Below are positions 24,207 through 32,706 of a stretch of 64,000 bases of DNA, in pieces. Numbering within the stretch: the first letter of the stretch is position 1; each line of letters starts with the position of its first letter. Position numbers and translations under genes: made by a program. Origin of the DNA: Variovorax boronicumulans (GTDB taxonomy: Bacteria; Pseudomonadota; Gammaproteobacteria; Burkholderiales; Burkholderiaceae_C); NCBI RefSeq assembly GCF_030812215.1, contig NZ_JAUSSG010000015.1, forward strand, positions 1 to 64,000, written 5' to 3'. Under the pieces are notes generated by a model, which was not told where the DNA came from, did not search any database, and worked only from the letters and a program-made list of their open reading frames with translations.

Positions 24207-25526
24207 TTACTCCTGCAATTCCTTCAGGTCGATGGCCGCGGCCATCGCGGCGTGGCCGGCCTTGTTGGGGTGCAGGTGATCGCCGTTGTCGAACTGCGGA
24301 TTCAACGCCTGCGGGTCCGCGGGATCGCGCAGCACGGCATCGAAATCGATCACGCCATCCACGTCATGGCGACCGCGGATCCAACGATTGACCGCGTTGC
24401 GCATGGCCTCGTTGCCCTCGTTCCAGTACGGCGTATTGCGGAACGGCGGCACGGTGCCGAGCAGCACCTTGATGCCCTTGGCGCGCGCCTGCTTCACCAG
24501 CTGCTGCAGCCCGTCGGTGATGCGCTCGGCGGTCGGAAGATCATGCACCGTGTCCGGGTTCCCGGGCACGCCCAGGAACACGCTGCGGCCGATGTCGTTG
24601 GTGCCCAGCAGCACGATCGTGTGCGTCACGCCGCTCTGCCCCAACGCATCGCGCGCGAAACGCGAAAGCCCGTGGGGCCCGATGCCATCGACCAGCAGGC
24701 GGTTGCCGCCGATGCCGGCATTGAGCACCGACACCTCGTGCGCCGCCTGCGGGCTGTCGCGCAGCCGGGTGGCCAGCATGTCGGGGTACGCGCCATCGCC
24801 GGACTCGCCGCCGCCCGCGGTGATCGAGTCGCCGAACGCGACCACGGTGCGGACGGACTTCGTGGTCAACACGTCCAGGCCCGTCACGATGTGGTTCATC
24901 GGGAGCGTCGTTGCACCCTGCAATTTCGATGCTGTCACGGCATTGCCCGGCGCGACCCAGCTCGTGTCGACGGAGAGCAGGTGCACCGTGCCATAAGGCG
25001 TTTCGCGGTCGAAGAAAGCGCTGACCGCCATGGTCTGCCCGGCCTCGATCTTCAGGTCGACGCCATCGCTCCACGCCTCCGCACCGGGTGCGATGGTCAA
25101 GCTGCCGCGACCGCCGAAGCGCAGCACCCGCAACGTCGACGGAGAAATCGCATCGGCGCCCGTGCTGCGCGCCACGCTCGCGGCCGCGATGCGCAACGGC
25201 GCCTTGCCGAAGCGGTTGGAAAAACGAATGCGGATGCGCTCGCCGCCGAGCGTGGGTGCCAGTTGCTGGCGCAGCGTCTGCCCGCGGAACTGATCGCCGC
25301 CGGGTGCGGGCTTGTGCGCCACGGCCGGGTTCGCAGCCAGCTCGCGAAAGTCCATCGGTGCCACGGCCCAACTACCGACCCAGTGCGCGTCGGCGGGTTG
25401 CTTCGGGCGGTGGTCGGGCTGCACGGCCTGCACGCCGACCGCCAACACGGCGAGGCACAGCGCGGCGACCCAATGCGCCAGTGCCACTTCGCGAAGGCGC
25501 AACAGCCAGCGGGAAACGAGATTCAT
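24207..25526 (-). CDS. SGNH/GDSL-family esterase
   Basis: Exported serine esterase or lipase-like enzyme of 439 residues. An N-terminal membrane or signal segment (about 12-32) precedes an extra beta-rich domain (about 50-200). The SGNH catalytic blocks come later: VVAFGDSITAGGGE (Ser), GIGGNR (Gly), LLGTNDIG (Asn) and DNGDHLHPNKAG (Asp-x-x-His). The N-terminal domain with RIRFSNRFGKAPL is typical of a subgroup of secreted SGNH proteins. Substrate unknown. It is followed at 25592 by the carboxylase gene on the same strand upstream, with 65 bases between. Confidence 0.88.
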   Translation of the reverse strand: MNLVSRWLLRLREVALAHWVAALCLAVLAVGVQAVQPDHRPKQPADAHWVGSWAVAPMDFRELAANPAVAHKPAPGGDQFRGQTLRQQLAPTLGGERIRIRFSNRFGKAPLRIAAASVARSTGADAISPSTLRVLRFGGRGSLTIAPGAEAWSDGVDLKIEAGQTMAVSAFFDRETPYGTVHLLSVDTSWVAPGNAVTASKLQGATTLPMNHIVTGLDVLTTKSVRTVVAFGDSITAGGGESGDGAYPDMLATRLRDSPQAAHEVSVLNAGIGGNRLLVDGIGPHGLSRFARDALGQSGVTHTIVLLGTNDIGRSVFLGVPGNPDTVHDLPTAERITDGLQQLVKQARAKGIKVLLGTVPPFRNTPYWNEGNEAMRNAVNRWIRGRHDVDGVIDFDAVLRDPADPQALNPQFDNGDHLHPNKAGHAAMAAAIDLKELQE

Positions 25527-25591
25527 GCGTGCAAAGCGGCTCAGTTTACGGAGCCGTCTTGCCCTCTGGCGCGACGGGGTCTAGCGCGTGG

Positions 25592-28500
25592 TTACCAAGT
25601 GTCTATATAGGGAGAAACACGTGCTGCTGCACGCGTGGCGGAAGCCAAACCACGCACCAGCCAGGTGCGGGTCTCGGCCGGATCGATGACCGCATCGATC
25701 TCCAGCGTCTGCGCCATGTGAATCGCCTCGCCGTTCGCGTACTGCTGCGCCACGAGCTTCTTGAAGAGCGCGTCGCGCTCCACGCCCTCGGGCACCGCCG
25801 CAAGTTCCTTGCGAAAGCCCAGGCGCACCGCGCCTTCGAGTCCCATCGCGCCGAACTCGCCCGTGGGCCAGGCGACGGTGAACACCGGCGCATCGAAGCC
25901 GCCGGCCGTCATCGCCTGCGCGCCGAGGCCGTAGCCCTTGCGCAGCACGACCGCGAAGAAGGGCACGCGCAGGTGCGACGCCACCATGAACATGCGACAG
26001 ACGTGGCGCACCTGGGCCTGTGCCTCGATCTCGGGGCCGACCATGAAGCCCGGCGTGTCGCACAGCGAGACGATGGGCAGCCCGTGCGCGTTGCACAGCT
26101 GCATGAAGCGCGCAGACTTGTCCGCGGCCTCCACGTCGATCGCGCCGCCGAGGTGGTGCGGGTTGTTGGCCATGAGGCCGACCGGCCGGCCCTCGATGCG
26201 TGCGAGCGCGGTGATGATGCCGGCGCCGAAGCCCGCGCGCAACTCGAGCAGCGAGCCGGTATCGGCCACGCCGCGCATCGCCGCGCGCACGTCGTACACG
26301 CGCAAGCGGTTCTCGGGCACCACATGGCGCAGCGTGCGCGGATCGGCGCAGTGCCAGTCGGCGACCGGGCCCTGGAAGTACGAGAGGTATTGCTTCGCCG
26401 CGGCGACTGCGGCGGCTTCGTCTTCCACGAGGATGTCGATCACGCCGTTGCGCGACTGCACGCTGCTCGGCCCGATCTGCTCCGGCGCGAACGTGCCGAG
26501 CCCGCCGCCTTCGATCATCGCGGGCCCGCTCATGCCGATGTTGCTGCCGCGCGTGGCGATGATCACGTCCGCGCAACCCAGCAGCGCCGCATTCCCGGCG
26601 AAGCAGCGGCCATGCACGATGCCGACCACGGGCACCTTGCCCGAGAGCGCCGCGAACTGGCTGAAGGTGTGGTTGTTCAAGCCCGCGACGATGGGCATGT
26701 CGGTGTCGCCCGGCCGGCCGCCGCCGCCCTCGGCGAACAGCACCACGGGCAGCTTCAGCTGGTGCGCCACCGCCAGCAGCCGGTCGGTCTTGTGGTGGTT
26801 GCGCATGCCCTGCGTGCCGGCAAGCACCGTGTAGTCGTAAGCCAGCACGGCGCAGCGCGATTTCTCGGGGCCGAACTGCTTCGCGTTGATGCTGCCGAGG
26901 CCCGTCACCATGCCGTCGGCCGGCGTGTTGGCGATCAGGTCTTCGAGCGTGCGGCGGCGCGTCTGCGCGGCAATGGCGAGTGCGCCGTATTCGATGAAGT
27001 TGCCGGGGTCGGCGGCGGTGTCGCACAGGTCCGCGATGTTCTCGCGCGCGGTGCGGCCGCCTTGTGCGTGGCGCTTGTCTACGGCCGGCTTGCGGTTGAC
27101 GTCGAGCGTGGGTGCGTGGCGGTCGATCACCTTCTGCAGATCGGGGCGAATCGCATCGAGGTCGTGCTCGGTGCGCGCCTCGGCCTCGACGGCCTGCGCA
27201 TCGACGGCCTCCAGCCGCACCAGCGACTGGCCTTCGACGAGATAGTCGCCGGGCTCCGCGAGGAGCGCGACCACGCGGCCTGCACACGGCGCGTGGAGAA
27301 GGTGCTCCATCTTCATGGCTTCGAGCACACCGAGCTGCGCGCCGGCCGGAAGCACGTCGCCGACGGCCACTTCGAACTGCACCAGCTTGGCGGGCATCGG
27401 GGCTTTGATAGTCAAGCCATCGTCCGGCTCATCGGCCACGGACGTTGCGGCCTGCGCAGCGACGGGGGCAGTTGCCCTCGCGTGCTTTTCAAGCGATGCA
27501 GCAGCAGCCAGCAGATCGCCCAGATGCGCCTCGACGAAGCGCGTGTGCACCGCCTGCGTCGCGAACTCGGGCCGCGCGGCGATGGCACACAGCAGCGGGA
27601 GATTGGTGGCGATGCCGTCGATGCGGCACTCGTCCAGCGCGCGCAGCGAACGCCGCAGCGCGTCGGCAAAGTTCGGCGACGGCGAATGCACGATCAGCTT
27701 GGCGAGCAGCGTGTCGTAGTGCGGCGAAGGTGCGAGGCCTGCATAGCCGTGTGTATCGACGCGCACGCCCGGACCGCTCGGCAGATCGAAGCGTGCGAGC
27801 GAGCCGCCCGATGGCCGCGCATGGCCTTGCGCGTCCAGCGTCTCGGCGTTGATGCGCCACTGCACCGCGAAGCCGCGCTGCGGCGCCGTGCGGTCGGCTT
27901 CCACGCCCAACGCATTCAGCGATTGGCCCGCAGCCACCGCGATCTGCAGTTGCACCAGGTCCAGCCCGGTGACGGCCTCGGTCACCGTGTGCTCGACCTG
28001 CAGCCGCGGATTCGCCTCGATGAAGACGAAGGGCAACGTCGCCGATGCCGCATCGACAAGAAATTCGAAAGTGCCAAGGCCGCGATAACCCACCGCCTTC
28101 GCCATGCGCAGCGCAGCCTGCGTGACCTGCGCGCGCAACGCCTCCGGCAGCGAAGGACTGGGCGCGATCTCCACCAGCTTCTGGAAGCGCCGCTGCAACG
28201 TGCATTCGCGCTCGCCGAGGCTCGCCACGGCCTGCCCGTCGCCCAGCACCTGCACCTCGATATGCCGCGCGTTGCGCATCAGCCGTTCGACGTACACGCC
28301 CTCGATGCCGAACGCCGCCTTGGCCTCGGACATGCAGCGCGCATGCGCTTCGGGCAGTTCCTCGGCATTCAGCACCGCGCGCATGCCGCGCCCGCCGCCG
28401 CCGCCGATGGCCTTGACCATCACGCCCGCGCCCTGTGCATGCTGCTCGGCGAAGAAGGCCTGTGCCTCTGCGAGCGTCACGGCACCGGCGCTGCCGGGCA

Positions 28501-28888
28501 TCACGGGCACGTCGCATTGCGTGGCGAGTTCGCGTGCGCGCGCCTTGTCGCCGAACAGGCCCAGTTGTTCAGGCGTCGGCCCGATGAAGACCAGCCCCGC
28601 ATCCGCGCAGGCCTGTGCGAAATCCGCACGTTCGCTGAGGAAACCGTAGCCGGGATGCACCGCATCGCAACCCTGCGCCTTCGCGACCGCGATCAGCGCA
28701 GCCACGTTGAGATACGCAGACGGCCCGGTCGCATCGAGCGCCACCGCCACGTCGGCCAGTTGCACATGAAGCGCCGCAGCATCGTCGCGCGCATGCACCG
28801 CCACGCTGGCAATACCCAGGTCGCGCAGGGCGCGCACCAGCCGCACGGCGATCTCGCCGCGGTTGGCAATCAAAACTTTGGAGAACAC
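25592..28888 (-). CDS. single-chain biotin-dependent acyl-CoA carboxylase
   Basis: One chain of 1098 residues carries all the carboxylase activities. Biotin carboxylase: FSKVLIANRGEIAVRL at the start, GGGGRGMRAV and FIEANPRLQVEHTVTE by about 300. Biotin carrier: EAMKMEH, with Lys526 as the biotin site. Carboxyltransferase (about 590-1098): LAYDYTVLAGTQGM and GGGLGTFAPEQIGPSSVQS. Most acyl-CoA carboxylases split these over two or more proteins; single-chain forms of this kind are known as LCC-type enzymes with broad acyl-CoA range. A GTG at 28888 was chosen because it begins the conserved domain; the first ATG lies inside the upstream gene. It follows the acyl-CoA ligase stop by 10 bases, so the two form an operon. 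Confidence 0.9.
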   Translation of the reverse strand: MFSKVLIANRGEIAVRLVRALRDLGIASVAVHARDDAAALHVQLADVAVALDATGPSAYLNVAALIAVAKAQGCDAVHPGYGFLSERADFAQACADAGLVFIGPTPEQLGLFGDKARARELATQCDVPVMPGSAGAVTLAEAQAFFAEQHAQGAGVMVKAIGGGGGRGMRAVLNAEELPEAHARCMSEAKAAFGIEGVYVERLMRNARHIEVQVLGDGQAVASLGERECTLQRRFQKLVEIAPSPSLPEALRAQVTQAALRMAKAVGYRGLGTFEFLVDAASATLPFVFIEANPRLQVEHTVTEAVTGLDLVQLQIAVAAGQSLNALGVEADRTAPQRGFAVQWRINAETLDAQGHARPSGGSLARFDLPSGPGVRVDTHGYAGLAPSPHYDTLLAKLIVHSPSPNFADALRRSLRALDECRIDGIATNLPLLCAIAARPEFATQAVHTRFVEAHLGDLLAAAASLEKHARATAPVAAQAATSVADEPDDGLTIKAPMPAKLVQFEVAVGDVLPAGAQLGVLEAMKMEHLLHAPCAGRVVALLAEPGDYLVEGQSLVRLEAVDAQAVEAEARTEHDLDAIRPDLQKVIDRHAPTLDVNRKPAVDKRHAQGGRTARENIADLCDTAADPGNFIEYGALAIAAQTRRRTLEDLIANTPADGMVTGLGSINAKQFGPEKSRCAVLAYDYTVLAGTQGMRNHHKTDRLLAVAHQLKLPVVLFAEGGGGRPGDTDMPIVAGLNNHTFSQFAALSGKVPVVGIVHGRCFAGNAALLGCADVIIATRGSNIGMSGPAMIEGGGLGTFAPEQIGPSSVQSRNGVIDILVEDEAAAVAAAKQYLSYFQGPVADWHCADPRTLRHVVPENRLRVYDVRAAMRGVADTGSLLELRAGFGAGIITALARIEGRPVGLMANNPHHLGGAIDVEAADKSARFMQLCNAHGLPIVSLCDTPGFMVGPEIEAQAQVRHVCRMFMVASHLRVPFFAVVLRKGYGLGAQAMTAGGFDAPVFTVAWPTGEFGAMGLEGAVRLGFRKELAAVPEGVERDALFKKLVAQQYANGEAIHMAQTLEIDAVIDPAETRTWLVRGLASATRAAARVSPYIDTW

Positions 28889-28898
28889 GCGATGTCTT

Positions 28899-30512
28899 TC
28901 AGTTCTTGTCTTTGAGCAGCCGGCGCAGCACCTTGCCGGCGCCCGTTGTGGGCAATGCATCGATGAAGCTCACGGCGCGCGGCGCCTTGTAGCTCGCCAT
29001 GTTCTCGCGCGACCAGGCGATGAGCGCGTCGGCATCGAGCTGCGCATCTGGCTTCCGCACGATGAACGCCTTCACCACCTCGCCCTTCTCGGCATCGGGC
29101 TGCGCGATCACCGCGGCCTGCGCCACCGCGGGATGCTTGATGAGGATGGTCTCGACCTCTTCCGGGAACACGCTGTAGCCCGAGACCTTGATCATTTCCT
29201 TGAAGCGGCCGATGAAGGTGAGGTAGCCGTCCGCATCGAGCTTGCCCATGTCGCCGGTGTGCACCCAGCCGTTGCGCAACGTGGCCGCGGTGGCCTCGGG
29301 CTTGTTCCAGTAGCCCTTGAAGACGCCCGGGCTGGTGAGCACGATCTCGCCGACTTCGCCGGTGGGCATGTCGGCACCCGTGTCGGCATCGAGGATGCGG
29401 ATCGTCACGCCCGGCACCGCGATGCCTTGCGTGCCCCAGCGCGGCGCATGGTGCGGCGTGTAGGTGTCGCAGGTGTGGGTTTCGCTCAGGCCGTAGGCGG
29501 CCTCGAACGAGGTGCAGTTCGCAGCATGCGAGCGCCACTGCGCGGCGAGCGGTTCGGTGAAGGTGATGCCGAAGCTGGTCACCGGGTTCATCTGGAGGCT
29601 CGACAGGTCGAAGCCCGCGATGTCTGGCACCTGCATGCACGCCACGTTCATCGGCGCGATGCTGTACCACCAGCTCACCTTGTGCGCGGCAATGGCCTGC
29701 AGCACCGCACGCGGATCGAAGCGGTGCAGCAGCACAGAGGTGGCACCGCTCAACACCGGCACGTTGACGCCCATCAGCATGCCTGCGATGTGATACAGCG
29801 GTGCGATGGAGAGCAGCACGTCGTCCGGGCGCACGCCGTTGCAGTCGACCACCGCGCGCGTCTTGAAGAGCGCATTGCCGTAGCTCAGCATCGCGCCCTT
29901 GGGCAAGCCCGTGGTGCCCGAGGTGTAGGTCATGAGCGCGACATCGTCCATATCGATGGCCACGGGCTCCGGCTTCGCACCGGACTTCATCACCGCGAGG
30001 AAGTCTTCGCAATCGTCGGGCACGTTGCGCTGCGTCTTCTGTTCGGCAGAAAGCTCGGCCGGCAGGTCGAGCACCGCGGACGCGGGCAAGAGGTCTGCGT
30101 AGTGCACCACGAACACATGCGCGAGCGCGCTCTCGGACTGCACCTTGCGCACCACCGGCAGCAGAGATGCGGCCGCGACGATCACGCGCGCCTTCAGGTC
30201 GTTGACCTGGTAGGCGAGCTCGTGTTCCTTGTTGAGCGGGCCGCTCGGGCAAACGATGGCGCCGATCTTCTGGATGCCGAAGTGCGCGACCAGGTACTGC
30301 GGGCAGTTGTTGAGAAAGAGCACCACCGGCTCGCCCTTCGCAACGCCGATGGCCTGCAGCCGCGCGGCGAAGGCATCGCTCGCGCGGTCGAGTTCGGACC
30401 AGCTCATCGCGTGGCCGTACCAGATGCAGGCGGCGCGCTCGCCGCGGTCTCGCGCATGGGTGCGCAGGTATTCGTGCAAGGGTTGTTGCGGACGATCGGG
30501 CAGTGTCTCCAT
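28899..30512 (-). CDS. AMP-dependent acyl-CoA ligase
   Basis: Class I adenylate-forming enzyme of 537 residues that activates a carboxylic acid to acyl-AMP and then acyl-CoA. Motifs are YTSGTTGLPKG (196-206), YGLSETHTCDTY (near 345), TGDMGKLDADGYLTFIGR (near 420) and the catalytic lysine Lys527 in GAGKVLRR. Its product is probably the substrate of the carboxylase encoded 10 bases downstream. It diverges from a TetR gene across 86 bases containing palindromes. Chain-length or aromatic preference is not evident from the motifs. Confidence 0.9.
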   Translation of the reverse strand: METLPDRPQQPLHEYLRTHARDRGERAACIWYGHAMSWSELDRASDAFAARLQAIGVAKGEPVVLFLNNCPQYLVAHFGIQKIGAIVCPSGPLNKEHELAYQVNDLKARVIVAAASLLPVVRKVQSESALAHVFVVHYADLLPASAVLDLPAELSAEQKTQRNVPDDCEDFLAVMKSGAKPEPVAIDMDDVALMTYTSGTTGLPKGAMLSYGNALFKTRAVVDCNGVRPDDVLLSIAPLYHIAGMLMGVNVPVLSGATSVLLHRFDPRAVLQAIAAHKVSWWYSIAPMNVACMQVPDIAGFDLSSLQMNPVTSFGITFTEPLAAQWRSHAANCTSFEAAYGLSETHTCDTYTPHHAPRWGTQGIAVPGVTIRILDADTGADMPTGEVGEIVLTSPGVFKGYWNKPEATAATLRNGWVHTGDMGKLDADGYLTFIGRFKEMIKVSGYSVFPEEVETILIKHPAVAQAAVIAQPDAEKGEVVKAFIVRKPDAQLDADALIAWSRENMASYKAPRAVSFIDALPTTGAGKVLRRLLKDKN

Positions 30513-30571
30513 GGCGTCTCTTTCTCAGGGTTATCGATAGCCGCCTGCACGGGGCAGGCGCTTGCCAATGG

Positions 30572-30605
30572 GTGCATGGTGCACGAACAATCCTACCCAT
30601 GGGTA
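30572..30605. promoter_or_regulatory. palindromes in the ligase/TetR divergent promoter
   Basis: TACCCATGGGTA (30594-30605) is a perfect 12-bp palindrome that contains the TetR start codon. GTGCA-TGG-TGCAC lies at 30572-30584. A GC-rich hairpin (GCCTGC ... GCAGGC, 30543-30559) and TATCGATA (30533-30540) are nearby. The symmetric sites suit a TetR dimer controlling both directions. Confidence 0.5.
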
Positions 30606-31297
30606 TAACTTCCGCGACACGGCACAAACCCTCTGGGTCCGACACGCAGCCGCCGGCCACCACGGCGCAACCGCACCTGCCGCAGGGCACGGGCCGCCAG
30701 CGCGCCGCGACGCAGAGCACCGACACGCAGCGCGAACGCATCCTGCAGGCGGCCGCGCAGCTCTTTGCCGCACAGGGCTACGCCAACACGACGATGGCGC
30801 AGATCGTGCGCGCGCTGGGCGTGACCAAGCCCTTCGTGTACTACTACTTCCGCGACAAGCAGGAGATCTTCGAGACACTCTCCTGGCGCCCGGCGGTCGA
30901 CTGCTTCACCGCGCTCGACTTCGCGGCCGACGACCCGCGCCGCGCCAGCGAGAAGGTGCTCGAGGGCATCGAACGGCTGATCCGCGCGACCATCGCGCAC
31001 CACCCTGTCGCCTTCTTTCCGTACCGCGAGCCGCAGGTGTACCGGCCCGAATACATCGCGGCGCAGAAGAAGCTCGCGCATCACTTCTACGACCTCTTGT
31101 GCCCGCTGCTCGAAGAGGCGCGGCGCGACGGCGACCTCGACTTCGGCGAAACCAAGATCACCGCGCTCGCGGCCTGCAGCCTGCCGGGCTTTCTCTACAG
31201 CTGGTATCGCCCCGGCGGCCGGCTGTCGCCCGACGAGGTGGTGGCCGAGCTCACGAAGCTCGCGAGTCGCGTGATCGGGCTACGCGCGAGAGACTGA
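30599..31297 (+). CDS. TetR family regulator
   Basis: 232-residue regulator with a long unstructured N-terminal extension (about 45 residues), then a TetR helix-turn-helix: RERILQAAAQLFAAQGYANT and VTKPFVYYYFRDKQEIFE. The C-terminal domain carries YREPQVYRPEYIAAQKK, found in TetR proteins next to acyl-CoA genes. The divergent arrangement suggests it controls the ligase-carboxylase operon, with an acyl-CoA or acid as effector (inference). The ATG at 30599 is inside a palindrome; a start nearer the domain is possible. Confidence 0.85.
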   Translation: MGITSATRHKPSGSDTQPPATTAQPHLPQGTGRQRAATQSTDTQRERILQAAAQLFAAQGYANTTMAQIVRALGVTKPFVYYYFRDKQEIFETLSWRPAVDCFTALDFAADDPRRASEKVLEGIERLIRATIAHHPVAFFPYREPQVYRPEYIAAQKKLAHHFYDLLCPLLEEARRDGDLDFGETKITALAACSLPGFLYSWYRPGGRLSPDEVVAELTKLASRVIGLRARD

Positions 31298-31320
31298 ATA
31301 CCAACCTCCGGAGACACACC

Positions 31321-32577
31321 ATGAAGCTCAAGAAGGCGCCCCTGGCGCGGATCGCCCTTGCCTCGCTGTTTTGCATCGCGGGTGCCACGCACGCGCAGCA
31401 GCCGACCTACAAGATCGCCTACATCGATCCGCTCTCGGGCCCGTTCGCCAACGTCGGCGAGCTGATGCTGATGCACACGCAGTACGCGATCGAGGACATC
31501 AACGCCAAGGGCGGCGTGCTCGGCGGCACCAAGCTGCAACTGCTGCAGTTCGACAGCAAGCTCTCGGCGCAGGAAAGCCAGAGCGCGCTGCAGGCCGCCA
31601 TCGACCAGGGCGCCAAGGCCATCGTCACGGGCGGCTCGGGTTCCTCGGTGGTCACGGCGCTGGTGCAGTCGGTGGCGCGCTGGAACCAGCGCAACCCGGG
31701 CCAGGAGCTGATCGTGCTGAACCACTCCTCCATCGACCCCGAGATGACCGGCAAGGGCTGCAGCTTCTGGCACTTCCAGACCGAGGCCAACACGGCGATG
31801 AAGATGAAGGCGCTGGCCAACTACATCAAGAAGACGCCCGATGTGAAGAAGGTCTACCTGCTCAACCAGGACTACGCGCACGGCAAGCAGTGGGCCAGCT
31901 ACGGCCGTCAGATGGTGGGCCTCGCACGGCCCGACATCGAGTTCGTGGGCGAGGCGCTGCATCCCATCGGCCGCGTGAAGGACTTCGCGCCCTACATCGC
32001 CAACATCCGCCAGAGCGGTGCCGATTCGGTCATCACCGGCAACTGGGGCCAGGACATGACGCTGCTGCTCAAGGCCGCGGGCGACGCGGGCTACAACCTG
32101 CGCTACTTCAACCACAGTGCGGGCTCGGTGCCGGGCACGGTCACCGCGGTGTCGCAGGCCAAGACGGGACAGCTCACCTGGGTGGCCGAATGGCATCCGG
32201 GCCAGGCCGATACGCCGAAGACCGATGCGCTGGCCAAGGCCTACAAGACCAAGACCGGCAAGGACTTCCTCGCGCCGCGCATCGACATGACGCCGCGCCT
32301 GCTGGCACTGGCCATCAACAAGGCCGGCAGCGCCGACACCGTGAAGGTGGCCCGCGCGCTCGAGGACCTGACTTTCGACTCGGTGGTCGGGCCTGTGCGC
32401 ATGCGCGCCGAAGACCACCAGCTGCTGCTGCCGCAGGTGGTCAACACCATCGCGCCGGTGGACGGCAAGGCAGTGAAGGTGGGCTGGGAAGGTACGAACT
32501 ATGGTTTTCGCACCGATGCGGTCTACACGGGCAACGAGCTGGCGCAGGGCACGGAGTGCAAGATGGCCAGGCCCTGA
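31321..32577 (+). CDS. branched-chain amino acid-type ABC substrate-binding protein
   Basis: 418-residue periplasmic protein of the LivK/HAAT type. A signal peptide ends near ATHAQQPTYK; the mature part has IAYIDPLSGPFANVGE and GGSGSSVVTALVQ, which form the ligand pocket, and a late DFLAPRIDMTPRLLALA. CCGGAG lies about nine bases before the ATG. No permease or ATPase genes are nearby, so it must share a transporter or act as a sensor. Its position 23 bases after the TetR gene suggests it imports the acid used by the ligase-carboxylase pair (inference). Confidence 0.9.
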   Translation: MKLKKAPLARIALASLFCIAGATHAQQPTYKIAYIDPLSGPFANVGELMLMHTQYAIEDINAKGGVLGGTKLQLLQFDSKLSAQESQSALQAAIDQGAKAIVTGGSGSSVVTALVQSVARWNQRNPGQELIVLNHSSIDPEMTGKGCSFWHFQTEANTAMKMKALANYIKKTPDVKKVYLLNQDYAHGKQWASYGRQMVGLARPDIEFVGEALHPIGRVKDFAPYIANIRQSGADSVITGNWGQDMTLLLKAAGDAGYNLRYFNHSAGSVPGTVTAVSQAKTGQLTWVAEWHPGQADTPKTDALAKAYKTKTGKDFLAPRIDMTPRLLALAINKAGSADTVKVARALEDLTFDSVVGPVRMRAEDHQLLLPQVVNTIAPVDGKAVKVGWEGTNYGFRTDAVYTGNELAQGTECKMARP

Positions 32578-32706
32578 GCAGCCTATGAGGGACGCAAGCA
32601 ATTTCTAGGGGAAACCCCGTCCTTCCTGCCCCCTGTGCCGTCGGGATACTCCGGGTGATACCTCACGGATTTCCGAAGCGGGTCCATTCCAAAGGCACAA
32701 CACCAA

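Noticed and set aside
28886..28960. An ATG at 28960 as start of the carboxylase.
   Set aside because: It would add 24 residues without family support and overlap the upstream ligase gene by more than 60 bases; the GTG at 28888 begins the conserved biotin carboxylase domain.
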